This document shows, piece by piece, positions 33,916 through 48,002 of a stretch of DNA of 64,000 bases (position 1 is the stretch's first letter; every line of letters starts with the position of its first letter). The translations under genes and the position numbers were made by a program. The notes below the pieces were generated by a model. The model had not been told where the DNA came from, did no database searches, and was given only the letters and a program-made list of their open reading frames with translations. This DNA is from Eulemur rufifrons (Eukaryota > Chordata > Mammalia > Primates > Lemuridae). The DNA lies in NCBI RefSeq assembly GCF_041146395.1, contig NC_090983.1:65913501-65977500 (forward strand), in the 5' to 3' direction.

Positions 33916-36900
33916 ATGAACAGACGGCTGGTATTTCTTTTGTCCTCCCCGCCCAAAACCAGTGAGAGAAACCCACTGTTACTTCTTTCTGCCTCTCCCA
34001 CTTGACCTTCTTCTGTCGTTAGGTTTCCTGGTTTTCTCCTTAGTCTGAGCCCTGCCATCCTCCTGTATTTCCTGGTGCCTTTGCTAAAAGTTAACCCAAA
34101 GTTTAGCTCGAGGCCCTCTTGCTCTATGAGGTTTTCCTTGACAGCTTAACCAGGACTTGCTAACTGTTGTCTGCTTGGATGGCCTCCAGGGTGGGACACG
34201 TTCTTGGGGTGATGGTGCACGCATCAGCCTCCACATTTCCCCACAGTGCTAAGAACATTGCAGTCAGATGCTCCACAGACATGCGGTGAGTCGAGTGACC
34301 CTCACCTGGGTGGCTGAGGGAGGCGGCTGCTGCCACGAGTCCACCTGACTTGCTAGTCCGGAGCACACAGAGCCACAGGTCTCTAGGGAGCTGCTTTCAA
34401 GGTCGGTCAGTAGCTGCACATGATTTATGATTATTTTCGTTTGTCTTTAGTCATAGCACCTTTGCTAAAATGATCTTATGTGGACATGTAACATAGAAAG
34501 CTGCACATGGTGACTTCTCTTAGTGCAGTGGGGAGAGACACCCGGAGTCCCTTCTCTTGACTCCCACACTTCTGTAGACTCCCCAGGCTCTGCCCCTTGG
34601 AAATTGGAAGCCACCAGGAGGGTGGGGTTTCCGCCCACAGATTGCTGATGGTAACTGGCTTTCCGTGATTAACTTTTAAGCTATGGGATGGGGCAGTTAA
34701 TTGAGCCTGACCTACTTGGGACTCCTGCCTCTAGGACAACTTGAGCTTGAAAAATTTTATCCAGCTTTAGTTATCTTTCAAGTCTAGGGAGAGATGGGTA
34801 CTATGGCTTTGGTCCAAGCATGGAATTACATAATACAACACAGGTCTCTGGCTTGGAACTTACATCCATAGGAACCCAAGTAATGCAAGTGCAGAGATCA
34901 CCTCACAGCATCATCTATCATCCTGGGCAGGGAGAGAGGGAGAGAGAGCGAGCTTCCTCTTATTCATCCCCTCATAAGTAGAGGTGGCAATAGGCTACAA
35001 AATAGCTTTTTCTAGCCTCCCTTGTAGATAAAAGTGACCAGTAAGGTGTATGGGTGGGGGTTCTAGGAAAGCTCTTTTAATTAAGGGGTTTAACTCAGTT
35101 GGCAAGCTCCACTTACCCAACTCCTTTCTCCTTGTTGAAGAATGAGGATGTGATGGTTGGAGCTCCAGCAGCCAGCTAGGAAGCCATGAGGATGAGGGCC
35201 CCACCCAGAGAGCAAGATCGAGCTTGGGTCCGTGAGGACATTCGTGGAATCACCATACTAGCATTCATCTGCCTTTCACTGGTCATCTCTTTATGGGGTA
35301 GAGAAAAAAACACAACACAACCCTTTGACAACTTGTTGAAGCCACAATTTTTGAGACTTTTCTACTGCCAGCCAGATACAATTTCTCAGATGATACATCA
35401 CTACCACAACTCAGTGATGTGGCCTTGGAGGACAATATTTGTAGCTCCAGTTGGTTTAGCACCAGCTTTTCTCCAATTAAGATGTTATATAGTGACAGAC
35501 CTGATTGGTTTCAATGCCACCCCACCTTTCCTCTGATGGCTTTTTGCACAGAAGTGTTAACAAAGAAGTGATTAAAAAGGCTACGCAGAGATGAGAGAAA
35601 AATGAAGAAGAGGAACCTCATTATTGGCAAACTGAATAAACACACTAATGGTGTGTTTATCTTCTGACCGGTTAGAGATAAGAAGGAGACTTGTGGTCAC
35701 TGTGACCAGCCATAATTGCAGTGATTTTGGAGGACACATATCTGTATATTTAAATCACAAATCTAGAGAACCCCCTGGTTTGTCTCCATTTTTGTGAAAG
35801 GTTGAACGGTATTCCTCATACCACAGCCATGTCTGTCATGGCCGGATGTCCTCAGGTGACCGCCATTTTCAACCTGGAGCCTGTCTGGGTTGGATCCCTT
35901 CCTCCAGTCCCCAGGATGCTGGGCACACCTCACTGCACTCAGTCCCACACCTGGAAAGGAACAGAGCTCCCGGGATTGGGCTGGCACTGCCACTGACTCC
36001 GGGGAATCCTAAAGAGAAACCCTGGAGGGGTTTCCTCCTCCCCGAAGTCATTTTATTAGATTACTACTCTGTGGATGGCGGCTCCCCAAGGCATGGGAAG
36101 CCAAACACATTACATTTCATTGCCAGCAAATAAAGGCACATTTCAGGGGGGGGTGCCTTCTGGGAAATAAATTAACTGTTGTAAGGGATTTCTGAAGGAA
36201 GAACTGAATATTTTCCCACTGATCTCAGAATTATACCTTTGACCCAGCATAAGCTGTGTTTAATTTGATTTTCCAAGACAATGCTTTGGTCAGTTCGGGA
36301 ATCACTGGGATGCGCATGGAGGTTGAAATAGGCTACAGCATCGTTAAGTCTTTATCAAAATTCCCCCAACCACTGGATGAGACTTTAATAATGAAAGAGA
36401 TAGTTATGGCTCATGCAAACGATTATGACAGCACAAAACGCTTTTTAGTGATTTCAAGTTAGAATTAGGCAACAGCCATAGGCATAAACAGCCACTTAGG
36501 GGACATGCCAGCTGCTTCCAGTGAAGTTGCTGACGTGAAAACAGGGAACACACTAAAACTGACATAATCCAAGTCATAATTTGCTTGCTAATAATTTCCT
36601 TTCTGTGTCTGCAGCCTTTAAAGATTGTCCTGAGTAAGGTCATTCATAATGTCAGAGTCAAGTCAAGCCATCACATGGGTGAATGGCAAACAGCTGCCAC
36701 AAGGTGAATAAGGCTGGAGACCAAAGCCAAGACCTTCTAAAGGAAGACACAACAGACCAGTCCCAGCTGAGAAGCGTCCCAATGTCTGGGTGGCAGCCCA
36801 TGGTCTCTGAGGCCCAGCCCTTGGCACAGGCTAGAAAAGGGCAGCCGTATATGGATCCGGGCGGAAGTGGCCCTGTGGAATTCCAAGCATTGTTTGCATC

Positions 36901-37588
36901 TTGCTTCCAACTTCCTTTCCAGTTGCACGTTAATTAAGAGTCGGACTGCTTGCTTCCTCTCCAGCAAGGAGTCCTTTGACCTGCAGTAAAGTTCTTTGCA
37001 TTCAAAGTCTGCCTGCATTTGTAGATTAGAGAACACTCCATTAGCTGCTCTGCCCCTGATTTCACTGACCTGTTTGTTTCTCTGCTAACACCTTTCTGGT
37101 ACTTTGCCTAAAAGGCTCTGCTTCCACACTCCTTCCCTGTGGCTTGGGTGGCGCTGAGGTGGGTGAAGCATTTATTTACACATCTGTTTGGATCATTAGG
37201 TAAAAGGGACGACACGCTTCTCTCTGCTTCTCTCTCCTGGCACCGTGTTTAAACATGAGCCTGAGTTTTACTTCTTAACTTACCTGCTTGTCAGCGCACA
37301 CGCTAATCACTGCAATCGCAGCTCATCCAAAAGGACACTCCCATGGAGTGCTTTTCAAGTATATGTTTTCCAGAATTCTGAGTAAACTTAACTAGGCAAG
37401 CTGTCAGCTTTCATAGGGACTTGTGCATAGAACTACAAAGGAATTTTGTGATAAACTGCTCTAAATACATGTTTTGTTTAGGTTAGAAATATATGAATTG
37501 GAGTTTTCTCAACTCAGGGGAGTCTAATAATTGGAACTTTGATTCTAGTTCATAAGTCTCAGACGATGTCATTAGGCATTTCTTTACT
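33916..37588. other. Intergenic, mostly unique sequence, no gene seen
   Basis: The largest stretch with little recognisable repeat. A diverged old repeat may lie at 34930-35330 ('gaggatgtgatggttggagc', 'gaagccatgaggatgagg'). A perfect 10-bp stem with a 5-base loop lies at 35636-35660. 36200-37480 is unique and non-coding. Confidence 0.5.
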
Positions 37589-37599
37589 GAAGTGTTCAA

Positions 37600-38370
<771 letters not shown>

Positions 38371-40878
38371 AAAAAACCTAGTAAGTGAACAGCAATGGCC
38401 AAGTTTTCAAATGTTTTTTTCCTTGTCATCTGGTTTGATCATGGAAGTGAGACCACTACCCAATAGTTTTGGATATGTGTTCCTTCAAAGGTATTGCTGA
38501 GGCCCCAAATGAGAGGATTGCCTGGTGACAGACTTGTTTTAGTGGGCCTGAATTAGCAGACATAGCTCACAGGTTTTTTCAGGGGCAGTTCTCAGCCTAA
38601 CTAACCTAAAGTATCACACTCATCAGAATGGTCAGGACTCAAGTTTCCCAAAATGCGGTTCATGTCACCCCAGCTGTGGTAGACAAGATGAATTTTGGTG
38701 GTACATGGACACACCCATGTTAAATAGTTAAATATTCATTTTTATTTATTTATTTATTTTTTACAGTTTTCTTCTTTAGAGTAGCGACTGTGTTTGCACA
38801 CTCAAGGCCATGAAAAATGTTAGTAAAATTCAGTTGGAACCCAAATGATTAAATTTGAAAAACACTAGCATTGTGGCTAAGATAGAATGTAGCGCTAACC
38901 CTGCCTTGGCTATTTACTGGCTGTGCGATTGTTAGTTAGCAAGTTATTCTCCGAGTTTGCTTCAGAACCTGTAACATGGGATGTCAGTGCAGATTTCATA
39001 CGTTTGCTGTGATACTGTCAGCACACAGAGTGCTCAGTAAAGCGAACTGTTGGTATTTCAGTGCAAGAATTAGCAATCGGGGGGAAAACCAAACACTGGC
39101 CAGGGATTAACGATGGGAAGAGTTATGGGGCTGTGTGGTTATCATTTCTGACGCTCATGAAATGTCCACAGGCTTCAAAGGACATAACATTAAACAAGTG
39201 TGCATGGGCAAAAAACATACTCCAGCAAAAAGAAAAACCTTACATTTAACTTTCCAAGTTTAAGAGCTCAAGACACTCCAGATATATCCATCTCTTCTAG
39301 GCAAATGCCACATCCCAAACCCCAACTGCTGAATATTCATTCCGATCACACACAGGAAAGGAGGGAGAATGGTGAGCACAGGTAGTTCTCACCTGATGGC
39401 ACATTGCAATCACCCAGGGGGCTTTTCAAGGACACTGATCCCTGGACTCCACCTCTGGTTCTGAGCGGCCAGGGTGGGCACCTCATCTGGTGCACAGACA
39501 CGGGCTCAGTTCAGCCCTGACCCTCCGGGACGGGGTGGAAGTCGGCGGAATTCTGCCTGCTACTTGGTGCCATTAGGGCAGCGATAAAAAGTCAACTTTG
39601 TTTTGGCAGAGCTTGTTTATTCCCACACCTTGGGGGGGACAGTGGGCTCAGCTTTTTGATCGATGATGCAGTTTTGTATCATTCAGGCTCTGTTTGCGGT
39701 TTCTCCGGTCACAAGGGAGAGGCCTTAAAGGGAATCAGATCTTCTGCCCAGTCCTCATCCACAGGCCTCTTCCTGGCTCTGTTAAGTCTGATTGGAGGCC
39801 ACAGTGAGTTCTCTGCAATCCAAATTTGGATCAGTTTTTGAAATGCTGCTTGGTACAGTAGGAGACCTAAGTTACCCCCAAAACTAATGGGGTCACTGAA
39901 AGAAACAGTTACTGTCAGTCAGCTCTGGCTGGTTCCAGATTCCCTTGTGCCCTTGACTCCCTGAGTGAGGGCCTTCAGCTTTAACCCAGATGGGGAAATA
40001 CCAGCTCCAGGGAAGTGAGTGACTCAAAGCTCCAGTGTATGCACATCTCAAAAGTTCCGATGCCAGTTCCTTGGGAAATCCCGCGACCTCTGCCGTCCGA
40101 GGAGGGCTGGTTCTTGCTCTTTTGGGTGTGAGGCAGCCCGGGCTTTGGGGAGCTGGGCAATCCGACTCTGTGGACCGGTACACATGTCATTTCTGGAAGC
40201 CTGCACCTCAGAAAGTCTCCCCATTTGCAGACTTTAGGAATCTTCCCGCTTTCACTCGACTTTTCATTGCACTTTGCCTCCTAGTCTTCAGCTGCTGTCC
40301 ACGCAGCACGGGAAAGCCCTCTTCTTAGGTCTCTTTCCATATACTCACAAATAAAAGCACGAATGTTTTAATCTGGGATTTCTGTCATACCTGCAGGATA
40401 TACGGGGCTAAGTGAACACCTCTGGGTTTGGTTTGCCATGTGGGTTCTTTCCCAGTTTTCCACGAAAGATCCAGAAGCTGGGGCTCAAGGGTGGAAACCA
40501 CAAGATCTGGGGAGGCTTCAGACTTTAGGCCTCTGGAAACGGGTGCCCCTCATTGTCTACACAGACGGAGAAAAACTTGCAAGCAATGCAGTGCGGCACA
40601 CCGTCAGGACCCCTGCCTACCCTGCCTGTGGGGCCTCCCACTTCCCTATTCCTAATCTAGGAATTATTGTGTTCATGGAATTACTCAGCAAGATAATTAT
40701 TTAGAATTTGTTTGGTTTATTACATGGGTGCCAACCAAATAATCAACCATTGTTCTCATGTAGTTACTGAGTCCTTTAAAATGGTGCCAAAGGAGTCTTT
40801 GTCAATTTAGTTATGACCGGGGTGCCGGATATAACTTCTCTTAGGTAAAAAGGGGTGTTAAGTACATATAGCAGTCAA

Positions 40879-40912
<34 letters not shown>

Positions 40913-41159
40913 CTGCAAAATAAAACTGTAAAGTGCATTAGATTCAAAATAGATCCCAAGAAATAAAAATACTGAGATAAAGAGGAGAGTTCATAGCTTC
41001 ATTCTTTGGTGTGGTCCATCTCAAAGGGTATAAAACTAGGAAAAGTCCAAAAATAGATATGTTTAAGCTGTTTTTAACATGCAGTTAGATTTGTGTTTAT
41101 TAGATCTGCTTTTCCATATTACATACAGAAAATTAAAAAAGAATAGGGAACACATTTCC
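38371..41159. other. Intergenic downstream of PKP4, no gene seen
   Basis: A reversed MIR is likely at 38875-39060 ('ggctatttactggctgtgcg', 'gtgctcagtaaagcgaactg') and a short MER5-like piece at 39385-39480. A TTTA run lies near 38738-38760 and an A/C-rich run at 40876-40912. No coding sequence recognised. Confidence 0.5.
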
Positions 41160-41917
41160 AAGGATGAAATTTCCACATTTATTTTTCTTTCGTGTGCATA
41201 GAAAATGGCAGTGACGTGTCCTATGAAAGAGGCAGGGAATGGGCATGGCGCTGCTATACCAGACTGACTTTGTGCTTCCAAAGTACACTATTCATTGTGA
41301 AGACAAAGGAGGTCATAGTTTGTTTTTAGTTGCTAACAGTTCCTTGGGTTTCCCATTTGTTTTTTAAGCTGTCAGTTTCTTCAAATCTCTTTTCAAATGA
41401 CACACTGCATTACAAATGATGGCACTTAACCAATGTGGCATTTCCATATTTACACCAACAAAAAAAAATTTACAAGACATAATAGCATACAACCTTGACA
41501 TTTAGTAATAGCAATAAAACATGAAGGGCATCCATTTTATTTTTTTTTTTCTGTACAAACTATCTGAACATAACTTTATTCACATTAAAAAAATCATCTT
41601 TAATTTGATTTCACCTAAACATCCCCCATCTCATTTCACCCGTTTCTCAAACCTCTCATCATGTCACCCACACCTTCACCAGACTACAGAATCTACAAGT
41701 AATTAGGTCTAACACCTAAATAGAGCTTAGAAAGTCCTCTCCCAAACGTTTCCTCACTTCCCTGAAAATTCCTCAAAAAAGAAAAAAGAAATATGCACTT
41801 CACTCGTTCCTTCCATTTCACTTTCACATTTCAATCATCAAATCAGCAAGACGGACTTTTTCACTTCAATCCAAACACGGTTAGAGGGAAAGAGTTCCTC
41901 TGCCGAGCGTCGTGATG
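41160..41917 (-). other. PKP4: Probable PKP4 3' untranslated region
   Basis: The sequence downstream of the PKP4 stop is A/T-rich, has no recognisable transposon and no open frame worth naming, as expected for a 3' UTR. Candidate AATAAA poly(A) signals on the minus strand are at 41575-41580, 41536-41541 and 41178-41183. The last is followed about 15-25 nt later by a GT-containing stretch and is my preferred end. The true cleavage site cannot be fixed from sequence alone; another AATAAA lies near 41096. Confidence 0.55.
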
Positions 41918-42166
41918 CTACACCCATGAGTCCGGGGACCCTGGGTACTGTTCTGCTCTATAAGAAGGTCGTTTAGTGGAATAAAAGTCTACATAATTTG
42001 TGGTCGATTTCAGTCCATACTGTGTTGAGTAATCAGCAGAAGCTGGAAAGTGAACTCGGTCATCAAAATAAGGGTCTTCGTAGCTATGAGGAGACTGCAA
42101 ATACAATCTGTATGCATCAAAGTTCTTTCTGTTGGAGTCATCTTGACTATAATACAGCTGTTGATG
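41918..42166 (-). CDS. PKP4: PKP4 terminal coding exon with PDZ-binding C-terminus
   Basis: This exon starts after TTGTCAACAG with CAT at 42166 and ends with stop TAG at 41918-41920. It encodes 82 residues, from HQQLYYSQDDSNRKNFDAYR through LYLQSPHSYEDPYFDDRVHF and PASADYSTQYGLKSTTNYVD to FYSTKRPSYRAEQYPGSPDS-WV. The last four residues, DSWV, are a class I PDZ ligand (S/T-x-V). In this family the motif recruits PDZ proteins such as Erbin. The end RAEQYPGSPDSWV separates PKP4 from CTNND2, whose tail ends YPASPDSWV. Tyrosines are frequent, in line with the tail of junctional catenins that can be tyrosine-phosphorylated. Translation is open throughout. Confidence 0.95.
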   Translation of the reverse strand, partial: HQQLYYSQDDSNRKNFDAYRLYLQSPHSYEDPYFDDRVHFPASADYSTQYGLKSTTNYVDFYSTKRPSYRAEQYPGSPDSWV

Positions 42167-43928
42167 CTGTTGACAAAATGAAAAGGCAAATAAATAAAAG
42201 CAAAACTTAAAAATATATGTTCAAGGAAAATCAATGTAGGCTTCCTGCTTTCATGTTTTTAAAGCAATATTCAATATTTGCAGACTTAAGGTTAAAAGTT
42301 GTTTCTGGTGCGCGCTGTATGTTTACTAATGGATGGTGAGGATTTTAAACTACATTTATAGGTGGGCTGCTGAGTTTGCTCGAGTCCTGGCCTAAGACCT
42401 CTAGAAAAGTCGGTGTCTCAGGAAAGCCTGAGATCTTGGTGGCAGGTGGCCCCCAGCTACCTCCCCTCCCTACCACAGGCCCTGTCCCTGGCTGAGGAGG
42501 ACCCTGTTACCTGTGTGGGCCAAAAGAGGATGGTCTTGATTTTTGCTTTGACCCAGGGGAATTATTAGCACACCGTGAATTTAGCTGGGGATTGGATGTT
42601 GGGGCCCTGGATAACTGCATAATTACAGAACCATCTTTTAAAATATTTACTTCAGAAATGAAGATTGAGTCCATCCGTCAATGTTAATAAGAGTCACACT
42701 TTGGAACTCTGCTCTAAGTCGTACTATTAAAAGAATAAGCAATCTCAAGGCTGGAGAGTAATAAAATTGGAAGAGACACGTGAGCAAATACAATTCTAGA
42801 GGAAAAGTCTTTCCCAAGCCAGGGCTAACAAGTCCTTCTACAAGGAAACAGGGCCAGGCACACAAGGGTACCCACACAGGGCATCCGGCTCCCCATTTCC
42901 TTTTGTACTGTCTTAGCTTTGACCTCACAGTAATTCCTTCCAATTGTCATGGTTCTTACATTTGTCTTTCTTCTTGATTCTGCCCAAATCCCTCCACTAA
43001 GTAAGAGGTAACAAATTAACCACACAGGAATCAATGTCACGTTCTGGAACTAAATGAATTCTAACTTTATAAGGATTTCAGAGCTAAATTCTCTTTTCAA
43101 GTTAGAGTTCTGATTTTGAGGCTATTCTTTCCTGACTAAAAACTACAGCATAAATTATGAGTAATTTGGGAAGTTCTTTTTCTTCCATCTACAGAGAAAA
43201 GACCAAGTGGAGGGGGTCTTAGAATATCCTTATCTGAAGGACAGGATACAATCTCATGTTGGGACACTCCAATTGCTTTGTGTCACTGAAAGGCAAGAGG
43301 AGAGAACAGATGACCTAGGTTGGCCATGGCATCAGGAAGGACCTGGAACTGACCTCAGGCCCCTCAGGAAAGCAGAGACTGGGCGTGTGACAACGGCCAG
43401 CTTCCGCTCTGTTAGCGTGGGGTCCACCCCAGCAGGGGCCGAGTGCACTCTGACCTCTGAGATGAACAGACCCGGCCGTGGACTCAGTGTTTTTACATCA
43501 TGGAGATTGGACCGGGAGGGAGTCGTGAAGACGGAGAATGAGATATACAAAAAAGAGAACAATGAGATGAGAGTGCAGTGTGCTTACCGACCCTTCCTCG
43601 CCCAGAGGATGGAAGAGATTTGAGAGCTTAAGAGACAAAAAGAGCAGGAAAAGGAAAGTGTTGGGCAAAGACCATGAGCTAAATCCTTCTCCGCTACTCC
43701 CAGCAGTGGCAGGGTGGTCTCAGCAGCACCGATGTGGACAATCAAGGACATGGGCTACTGTGGACGCACTTTGTTTAAACCACCGATGCATTTCTGAGCA
43801 GAGAAGATCCCCAGGGAAAGCTCCCTGGGCCCTGCCATGTCGGCCCAGCACTGGGAAGTCAAACGACGTGGACCCCTTACTGTGTTACTGCTAATCGGCC
43901 TTCTGTAAAAATGACATTGCAAATTCAC
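42167..43928 (-). other. PKP4: PKP4 intron between the last two coding exons
   Basis: Donor GTGAAT at 43928 and acceptor AACAG at 42167. The 1.76-kb intron shows no recognisable transposon. An open frame of 138 codons on the plus strand (43207-43623) is antisense to the gene and has no family features I recognise; I treat it as chance. Confidence 0.7.
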
Positions 43929-44002
43929 CTGTAGCCGTCTATTTTGTTCTCTTGCTGGTGAGGAATAGGAACTGATGTAAATTGGTGAAGGTTTGCTGGA
44001 GC
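43929..44002 (-). CDS. PKP4: PKP4 74-nt exon in the C-terminal tail
   Basis: The 74-nt exon encodes GC of a split glycine codon and 24 codons: SSKPSPIYISSYSSPAREQN followed by RRLQ. The acceptor is TTCTTACAG before G at 44002 and the donor is CTACAG|GTGAAT, giving phase 0 into the last exon. The segment is rich in Ser, Pro and Tyr and ends in a basic stretch (REQNRRLQ). No domain is recognised; this belongs to the disordered tail between the armadillo repeats and the PDZ ligand. Confidence 0.9.
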
Positions 44003-45763
44003 CTGTAAGAAAATATTTTATGAAATTAAAACCAGTGCTCATTACCCTGGTCCATTAGGCTGTGTGGTCTCCCCTGCACCAGGGCTGGTGCCGTCCCCGA
44101 CAGGCGCTGCCTTCCCCAGTGCCAGTGCAGGCTGGGAGAGACGGCGGCCTGGGTCCCCTGAGTCTGGCCTGGCTGCTGTGTATGCCAGGGCTGGAGGGGG
44201 CTAAGAGCAAAAATATGGTAACAATAGGCTGTGTGTGTTTCACCGAAAAGCAATGCCCGTGCAGCGCTCATCCAAAAAGCGTTCCTTCTCAAGCTCTGCT
44301 CACACCTGGGAGGATTTCTCCGGCTGGCTGTGAACCGCAGCACAGCTCCCCGCGCTGAGGAACACCACTTTTCCAGGGCTCTAAGCTAGAGCCGTGAGTC
44401 AGAGAAGAGAAGGGAAACACAGTATCAGAACAAGCCCAGTGCCTTCTAAATAGCTGTGATCAAAATCCCAGGTCCTGGAAAGAGCAGGAACAGGCATGTT
44501 CTAAGCAGTCACGCCACAGGGAGGCACGGTCTTGTGTCTGCCATTTTTAAGTATGTTTTAGAACAAAGGAGCTTAGTAACCAGATGTCTTCAAAAGTCCA
44601 TAGTAGACTCCTGATGATGGCATTAGTTACCCTTCTATTATTGTTAAGGCTAGCAGAGATTTTTATTTTTTTTAATGAGGAAAATGAAACATACTTGAGG
44701 CAAATTAGTTTATTGAAGCAAGCAAAAAAGATACAGAAGGGTATGCATGCTAAGGAGGTGATCTTTAAAATAAAGCAGGCTGCTGCAAATCTGAAGCAAC
44801 CATGCACTTCAGTTTGTATGTGCATTTCCTTTTGCACAGAGCGTGGTATTTGAAATGTAGCATCTGTAATTTTCTGAGCTATTAATTGCCATAGTAACAG
44901 TAGTCGATTAGTAAATAGTCCTGTGAAATCACAATTTCAAAGACAACAGCACAACTGAGACTGCTCCCCCAGTAGGAGTCAAGTTGCCACCAGCTTTTAT
45001 TTATTTATTTTTAATAAAGAGGTTTTTTGAGAAAAGAGTACTTTTTTGGGGGGTAGCTCACACTGACTTATTTGAAACCTCTAAAGTAGTTATAATTTGC
45101 CGTCGAGTTGAGAATGGGGACAATATGAAATCTTGGTAATCCTTGGGCTGGCATTCTTTAAATAAATTATATGCACAGCTTTCTGAATAGGATATAAAAA
45201 TATTAACACTATGAAACATTAGTTTTGTTATTCTTAAAAAATAATCACTACAAGGAGAATTGCATTCTATATTTTTCTATTCATTCAAACTTTTTGCCAT
45301 GAAAATGTAAATGAAATTGATCTCCAATCCCTGGTTTGAATTTAAGAGATCAGTCCGTCTAGAGGACGTGGGCCCTGCAAAGCCAGCCCGAGCTCAGGGT
45401 TCTGGTGCCTGTGGCCAACTCAGAGAGTGAATGCTGGAGCAGGACGGAGACAGAGCAAAGGGACTGCACCACTGAGCAGCTGGGAATGATTGCTCATTTG
45501 GATGCTGCCCTCTTTGTGTTTGTGGCCACCGGACAACTCCACACACACATACATACATATACACAAGTACTGGCTTATTTTATTTAAAGCAAGTGGAAAA
45601 GGCAACAATCTCCAAAGCAGGACAGGGAGAGACTGACTGGAACAAGGTTTGCTGCTGGGGGACCGTCTCAATACAAGCACAGGCTACTGCCCAGGCCACG
45701 GGCCGAGAGCCTGGAAACGCGGCTTTTCGAGAGACTGTATCACACACCCAACTGGCGTCTTAC
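44003..45763 (-). other. PKP4: PKP4 intron after the cassette exon
   Basis: Donor GTAAGA, acceptor TTCTTACAG. It contains mostly unique sequence, with a T/A-rich stretch at 44996-45015 and a short AC/AT run near 45540-45565. No gene or clear transposon is seen. Confidence 0.7.
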
Positions 45764-45892
45764 CAGGGTACAGGCCTTTGTGTGTGGCGTCCCCTTGGCT
45801 ATTGTAATACTGCATAGGTGGCTGGGTCCTATCGTATTCAGAGCGAGGGTCTCTGATTCCTAACAGTGCTGGTGAGGAAGAGGTGCTGCCGA
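45764..45892 (-). CDS. PKP4: PKP4 symmetric 129-nt cassette exon in the C-terminal tail
   Basis: The exon encodes TC of a split valine codon, 42 codons and G of a split glycine codon. It adds 43 residues: V-GSTSSSPALLGIRDPRSEY, DRTQPPMQYYNSQGDATHKG and LYP-G. The acceptor is CCCTTCAG preceded by a strong pyrimidine tract on the coding strand (45893-45950), and the donor is CTG|GTAAGA. Both ends are phase 1, so inclusion or skipping keeps the reading frame. PKP4 is known to have isoforms differing by 43 residues in the tail, which fits this exon; that link is from memory of the gene and was not checked. The encoded piece is low complexity, rich in Ser, Pro, Gln and Tyr. Confidence 0.92.
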
Positions 45893-47971
45893 CTGAAGGG
45901 AGAGGCGAAAGGAGGAAGGAGAGAGAAAGAGGGGAAGAAAGAGAAATCAGACTGTCAGTGTCTCTGGAAAATCCGCTCCAGAAAAACAAAGGTCAGTAAT
46001 TAGAAATGCCACCCAGCTGGTGCTAAAAATCAGCTCTTAGACGTGCTGGAAGCTAAACAGCAGCCAGACCCGAGTACCAGAAACGTCACCTGTGGGCCGC
46101 CACTGCGCGCATCAGCAAGGTCAACCCCTGGGCATACTCATAAGCTGCAGTGCCGGTGGCCCGGTTAGAGAGACACAGTGCAGAAACCATGCAGGCGGCC
46201 CCACCAGTATGTCTCACGGACTTGACTAGGCCTTCGAAACTGAGTGAGTGATAACAACTTACTGGCCACGCAAGGGTTATATTTGCTATTTTATGATCTC
46301 AGCTCAGTTGCTTGTAAAACACCCGTCTATTATCCTTCATGTATAGCACTTCGGTAAACACAAGTTTTAGGGCATGTTTTGATTTCTGATTATTTCAGAA
46401 ATATCTGCATCTCTAAATGTGTTTGAACAAGAGTGCCCAGTCTATAAAATTTATAATTCTTTTTATGGTGATCCGCTGTCAGGGCAATTATGTAAACCCA
46501 GTAAGCCTACTTCATCAAGAAGTTCATGGTGCTAAGCCCTGGCCTCCCAGAAGATTTTCTTTATCTCAGCTTGAGCCAAACATCTAATAATAACACATAT
46601 CCATCCTTGGGCCTCCTTTTGAACATTTTTGCACAGAAGGAAGAGAGAAACATTTCACATTCTTTTCCTTTTTCTCATGAAAAAAAAAAATCATCTTGCT
46701 TCCACTAAATTTAATTACAAATCAGAGGGGCCACTTACTCACTCGATACGCTGGAACGTGACGGCCCTCAAACCTGGCACCAGTGGTTTTGCACACATTG
46801 ATGCTTTCAGAGGAAGACTGATATTGAAATACTTTTCCTAAAATGTCACCTCACTGACGTAGAGTTCTGTGTTAAGCGTGGGTGAGCGCGCATGGGCAGT
46901 GTCTATGTGCTGCTTACCTCGCTTACTTCCTAGAAGGTAGCGGGACAGAAAACACGCCCACCTGCCTCCCATGATTACGTTAGCAAGGCATTCGACTGCC
47001 CATAAGCAGATCCCACACTAGTGCTAAGGGATGGATGATCAGCCCTTAGAATGACTAGAGAAACAGGAGTGTGATATATCCTATCTCTGAACAGAAGCCA
47101 AAAACGTACACAGGACCTTGGACAAGGGCTACTCGACACTGTCCAGCAGGTATATTTAAGAGGTCCTCAAAACAAGTTCATTGCTTAGTAACCATGAGCT
47201 CATCTATCTCAAATTACTCTTTGCCTGTACACATGACTTTTGTAAAGCAAGCCACATCTCTTGATTTCCCTGGCATCCCTATTCCTAAGTCCCTAAAGGA
47301 TTCTGAGCATTTTTCTAAAAGACAGTCTCAGGCTACACCTGGGAGCTCAGCAAGGATTGTTAAAAACCAGACATATAAGTCTCTTTGAAGAAAACAACCC
47401 ATAATTTAAAAACTAAGATATAAATATACACCATACACAGTAGGTGGATAATTTTTAAAAACTCCTAGTACAAGAGGGGACATCCAATTATGTGGCAAGA
47501 ACCACCAGCCATATATTTAGTCTTCTTGGCTACATTTGTCCACATGAGAAATAAGACTGTCGGCAGTAGCATCGTTGAATAAAACGGGTCGTATTTATAT
47601 GTCAGAATGGGTGATTTAAAGCCAAATAAAAATAAGATATTTATTACTTTTCCTGTTTCATTTAGTTAAGAATTAGGCTGGGCGTGGTGACTCAGGCTTG
47701 TAATCCTAGCACTCTGGGAGGCTGAGGTGGAAAGATCACTTCAGGTCAGGACTTTGAAACTAGCCTGAGCAAGAATGAGACCCCATCTTTACCAAAAAGA
47801 GAAAAAAAAAAAAAAAAAAAATTAGCTGGGCGTGGTGTAGTCCCAGCTACTAGCTACTTGGGAGGCTGAGGCAAGAGGATGGCTTGAGCCCAGGAGTTAG
47901 AGGTTGCAGTGAGCTATGATGATATGATGACACCACTGCACTCTAGCTGGGTAAGAGAGCAAGACTCTGTC

Positions 47972-48002
<31 letters not shown>

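Noticed and set aside
43207..43623. 138-codon plus-strand open frame in a PKP4 intron
   Set aside because: Antisense to the gene, no family features, and no promoter or poly(A) context; likely chance.
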